Positions 62,693 to 64,000 of a DNA stretch of 64,000 nt are shown here, in pieces. The first letter of the stretch is position 1. Every line of letters begins with the position of its first letter. Position numbers and translations under genes: made by a program. Under the pieces are notes generated by a model that searched no databases, was not told the DNA's origin, and saw only the letters and a list, made by a program, of their open reading frames with translations. This DNA is from Erythrobacter insulae (GTDB lineage Bacteria > Pseudomonadota > Alphaproteobacteria > Sphingomonadales > Sphingomonadaceae): contig NZ_VHJK01000001.1 of assembly GCF_007004095.1 (NCBI RefSeq), positions 686,501-750,500 of the forward strand, in the 5' to 3' direction.

Positions 62693-62936
62693 CTCTATCG
62701 CTCCATTGAACGAACCCACTCCTTCACCGAACCGAGCCAAGCCATGTGGGAAGCCTTGGGGCGCACACCCTATGCGGTAGACCCCGTGTTTTGTTGCAAC
62801 GAGATACCCGAGCAAATCCAGAGGCTTGCGATCGCCGAATGGGTGCCCGAAAAAGTTGCAACGGGTTGCAACGAGGCGTGGGCAGCGCGGTTATGACGCA
62901 ATGTTAGTAGGTTAGTGTTGCAACATGTTGCAACCG
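62693..62936. other. Non-coding relic with second copy of the WEALGRTPYA element
   Basis: No intact gene. A frame at about 62737-62895 reads EPSQAMWEALGRTPYAV, repeating the peptide at 59680-59720 with synonymous changes, then runs to a stop. The element flanks the right end of the cassette array as it flanks cassette 1. Confidence 0.5.
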
Positions 62937-63060
62937 GGCGGAGCGCTGGGCGTGCAGCGCTTCGTTCACGATGCCAACGCGCTGGTGGCTGAGTACAACA
63001 GCGCGCACGCAATGCTGCGGCGCTATATCCACGGCTTGGACATGAAAGCCGACGATCCGC
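62937..63060 (+). pseudogene. Displaced Rhs core fragment
   Basis: Reads RFVHDANALVAEYNSAHAM, then LRRYIHGLDMKADDPL. This is the part of an Rhs core that normally comes just before the GSIVAVT segment seen at 58560. It breaks off into unrelated sequence on both sides, so it is a leftover of a deleted or rearranged rhs gene and lies downstream of the segments it should precede. The remaining bases to 63222 hold nothing recognisable apart from the promoter region of nasT. Confidence 0.65.
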
Positions 63061-63222
63061 TGGACGAACGCCTGTACAAATTTCACTTTACAGCGTCTCT
63101 GTCCCTCGTGTTCAGCCAAATCCGCCTGACCTTTTCGATAAGCAGCCGCACTTTCCGAAATCCCATTTTTCAGAGCCACTTTTTACTTGCAGTCATGTAA
63201 TTGTGCATTGCAATAGAGCGCT

Positions 63223-63804
63223 ATGCGAATAGCCATCATCGATGAAAGCGCGCCGCGTGCCTCGATTATTGAGGAAGGCCTTACATCGCTCGAGGATTGT
63301 GAGATTTTCACGCTCACTTCGCGCAACGGATTGTTGGCCAAGATCGCCGAAATCGCACCTGACATCGTTTTCATGGACCTTGGAAACCCTTCGCGCGATG
63401 TGCTCGAAGAGTACTTCGCTGTCAGCCGCGCGCTTGACCATCCGATTGCGATGTTTGTTGATGAAAGCGACGACGACTCGATCGCAGCATCTATCGATGC
63501 TGGTGTCTCAACCTACGTTGTAGACGGTCTTGCCGCCAAACGTATCCAGCCGCTTCTCAAGATGACAATGCGCCGCTTTCAAGCCTTCGCCCGGCTTGAG
63601 GCCGAATTGGCCGAAGCCAAAGACAAGCTCGTAGAACGCGAGACAGTAGACCGCGCCAAACGCATCCTGATGGACCGGAAAGGCGTGTCCGAGCCTGCCG
63701 CTTATAGGGAACTGCGGCAAAAGGCGATGTCATCCAACCGCCGAATTGCTGACATTGCAGAGGCGATTGTTACCGCACATGAAATGATGGGAGACGGCCA
63801 ATGA
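63223..63804 (+). CDS. nasT: NasT-type ANTAR antiterminator/response regulator
   Basis: A 193-residue two-domain protein. The N-terminal receiver-like domain has Asp52 in IVFMDLGN at the phosphorylation position; the C-terminal ANTAR domain (about 130-190: RETVDRAKRILMDRKGVSEPAAYRELRQKAM) binds paired RNA hairpins. In alphaproteobacteria NasT relieves termination in the leader of nitrate-assimilation operons and is held inactive by NasS in the absence of nitrate. Its stop overlaps the next gene by 4 bp. Confidence 0.88.
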   Translation: MRIAIIDESAPRASIIEEGLTSLEDCEIFTLTSRNGLLAKIAEIAPDIVFMDLGNPSRDVLEEYFAVSRALDHPIAMFVDESDDDSIAASIDAGVSTYVVDGLAAKRIQPLLKMTMRRFQAFARLEAELAEAKDKLVERETVDRAKRILMDRKGVSEPAAYRELRQKAMSSNRRIADIAEAIVTAHEMMGDGQ

Positions 63805-64000
63805 CTATGCAGCTCAAAATCGGGTTTTTGCCGCTGGTCGATGCGTGTTTACCCATCCTTGCGCATGAGCATGGTTTTGCCGAAGAAGAGGGCCTGGACC
63901 TGACCTTTGTCCGCGATGTATCATGGGCAACTGTGCTGGATCGGCTGCTTTATGGTCATAGCGATGCAGCCCATATGCTCGCCCCATTGGCGATCGCGAC
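63801..64000 (+). CDS. nasS: NasS nitrate sensor (NrtA/CmpA-like), runs off window
   Basis: The first 66 residues of a protein of the NrtA/CmpA substrate-binding family (LKIGFLPLVDACLPILAHEHGFAEEEGLDL). There is no signal peptide, so it is more likely the cytoplasmic sensor NasS than an ABC-transporter binding protein. Its position right behind nasT, with ATGA overlap, supports this. The 3' end lies beyond 64000. Confidence 0.8.
   Translation, partial: MTMQLKIGFLPLVDACLPILAHEHGFAEEEGLDLTFVRDVSWATVLDRLLYGHSDAAHMLAPLAIA

Noticed and set aside
58186-63222. Integrated island using tRNA-Leu as attachment site
   Set aside because: No integrase gene and no repeat of the tRNA 3' end was seen downstream; adjacency alone is not enough.
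1-64000. CRISPR arrays, rRNA genes, complete insertion sequences
   Set aside because: No regularly spaced repeats, no rRNA sequence and no intact transposase were seen on reading the window.

Overview
The window is chromosomal DNA from an alphaproteobacterium, most likely order Sphingomonadales (Erythrobacteraceae or Sphingomonadaceae type). This rests on recognised gene content: a Caulobacter/sphingomonad-type xylose locus with a very large TonB-dependent receptor, several tryptophan-halogenase-like flavoproteins and cupin_8 proteins, a PEP-CTERM-like protein, an EcfG-type promoter, metX-metW, and an ftsE-ftsX neighbourhood. No database search was possible, so family assignments come from motifs and remembered family features.

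Region 1 (1-28,100) is a plant-polysaccharide utilisation locus. It holds two GH3 glycosidases, a GH5 endoglucanase, a GH10 xylanase, a 1115-residue TonB-dependent receptor, an MFS sugar porter and a full oxidative (Weimberg) D-xylose pathway: xylX, xylA, xylB, xylC, xylD and the LacI-type regulator xylR. Four near-identical palindromes (TGGTAGCGCTACCA) lie in front of xylX, the GH3-GH10 operon, the receptor gene and the porter gene, which predicts one XylR regulon. Embedded in the locus are three intact tryptophan-halogenase-like flavoproteins, a fourth paralogue that has lost both catalytic residues, and two Fe(II)/2-oxoglutarate-type cupin_8 proteins. Their role in glycan use is unknown, and they are the best candidate here for an undescribed system.

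Region 2 (28,450-58,280) is mostly housekeeping: tRNA-Lys, a TPR lipoprotein, a PEP-CTERM-like protein, folK-aguB, msrA and msrB, rsmB, a short gene for an SDHAF4-like succinate dehydrogenase assembly factor, a cytochrome P450, hemH, an orphan Tat-exported molybdenum hydroxylase large subunit next to an Mrp ATPase, hflK-hflC, a DegP protease behind an EcfG-type stress promoter, a class A penicillin-binding protein, metX-metW, hisC-tyrA, the ftsE-ftsX-ydcF-plsC operon, a zinc-ribbon membrane protein and tRNA-Leu.

Region 3 (58,300-63,200) is a decayed array of Rhs C-terminal toxin/immunity cassettes immediately downstream of tRNA-Leu. Three copies of the conserved end of the Rhs core (a 178-bp perfect repeat plus a shorter copy) are each joined to a different C-terminal domain and a different candidate immunity gene. 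A fourth immunity gene follows only the tail of a toxin. The third toxin domain has an HExxH motif and is followed by a predicted lipoprotein. The long Rhs shell gene is absent; only scattered fragments remain.

Region 4 (63,223-64,000) starts the nitrate-assimilation regulatory pair nasT-nasS; nasS runs off the window.
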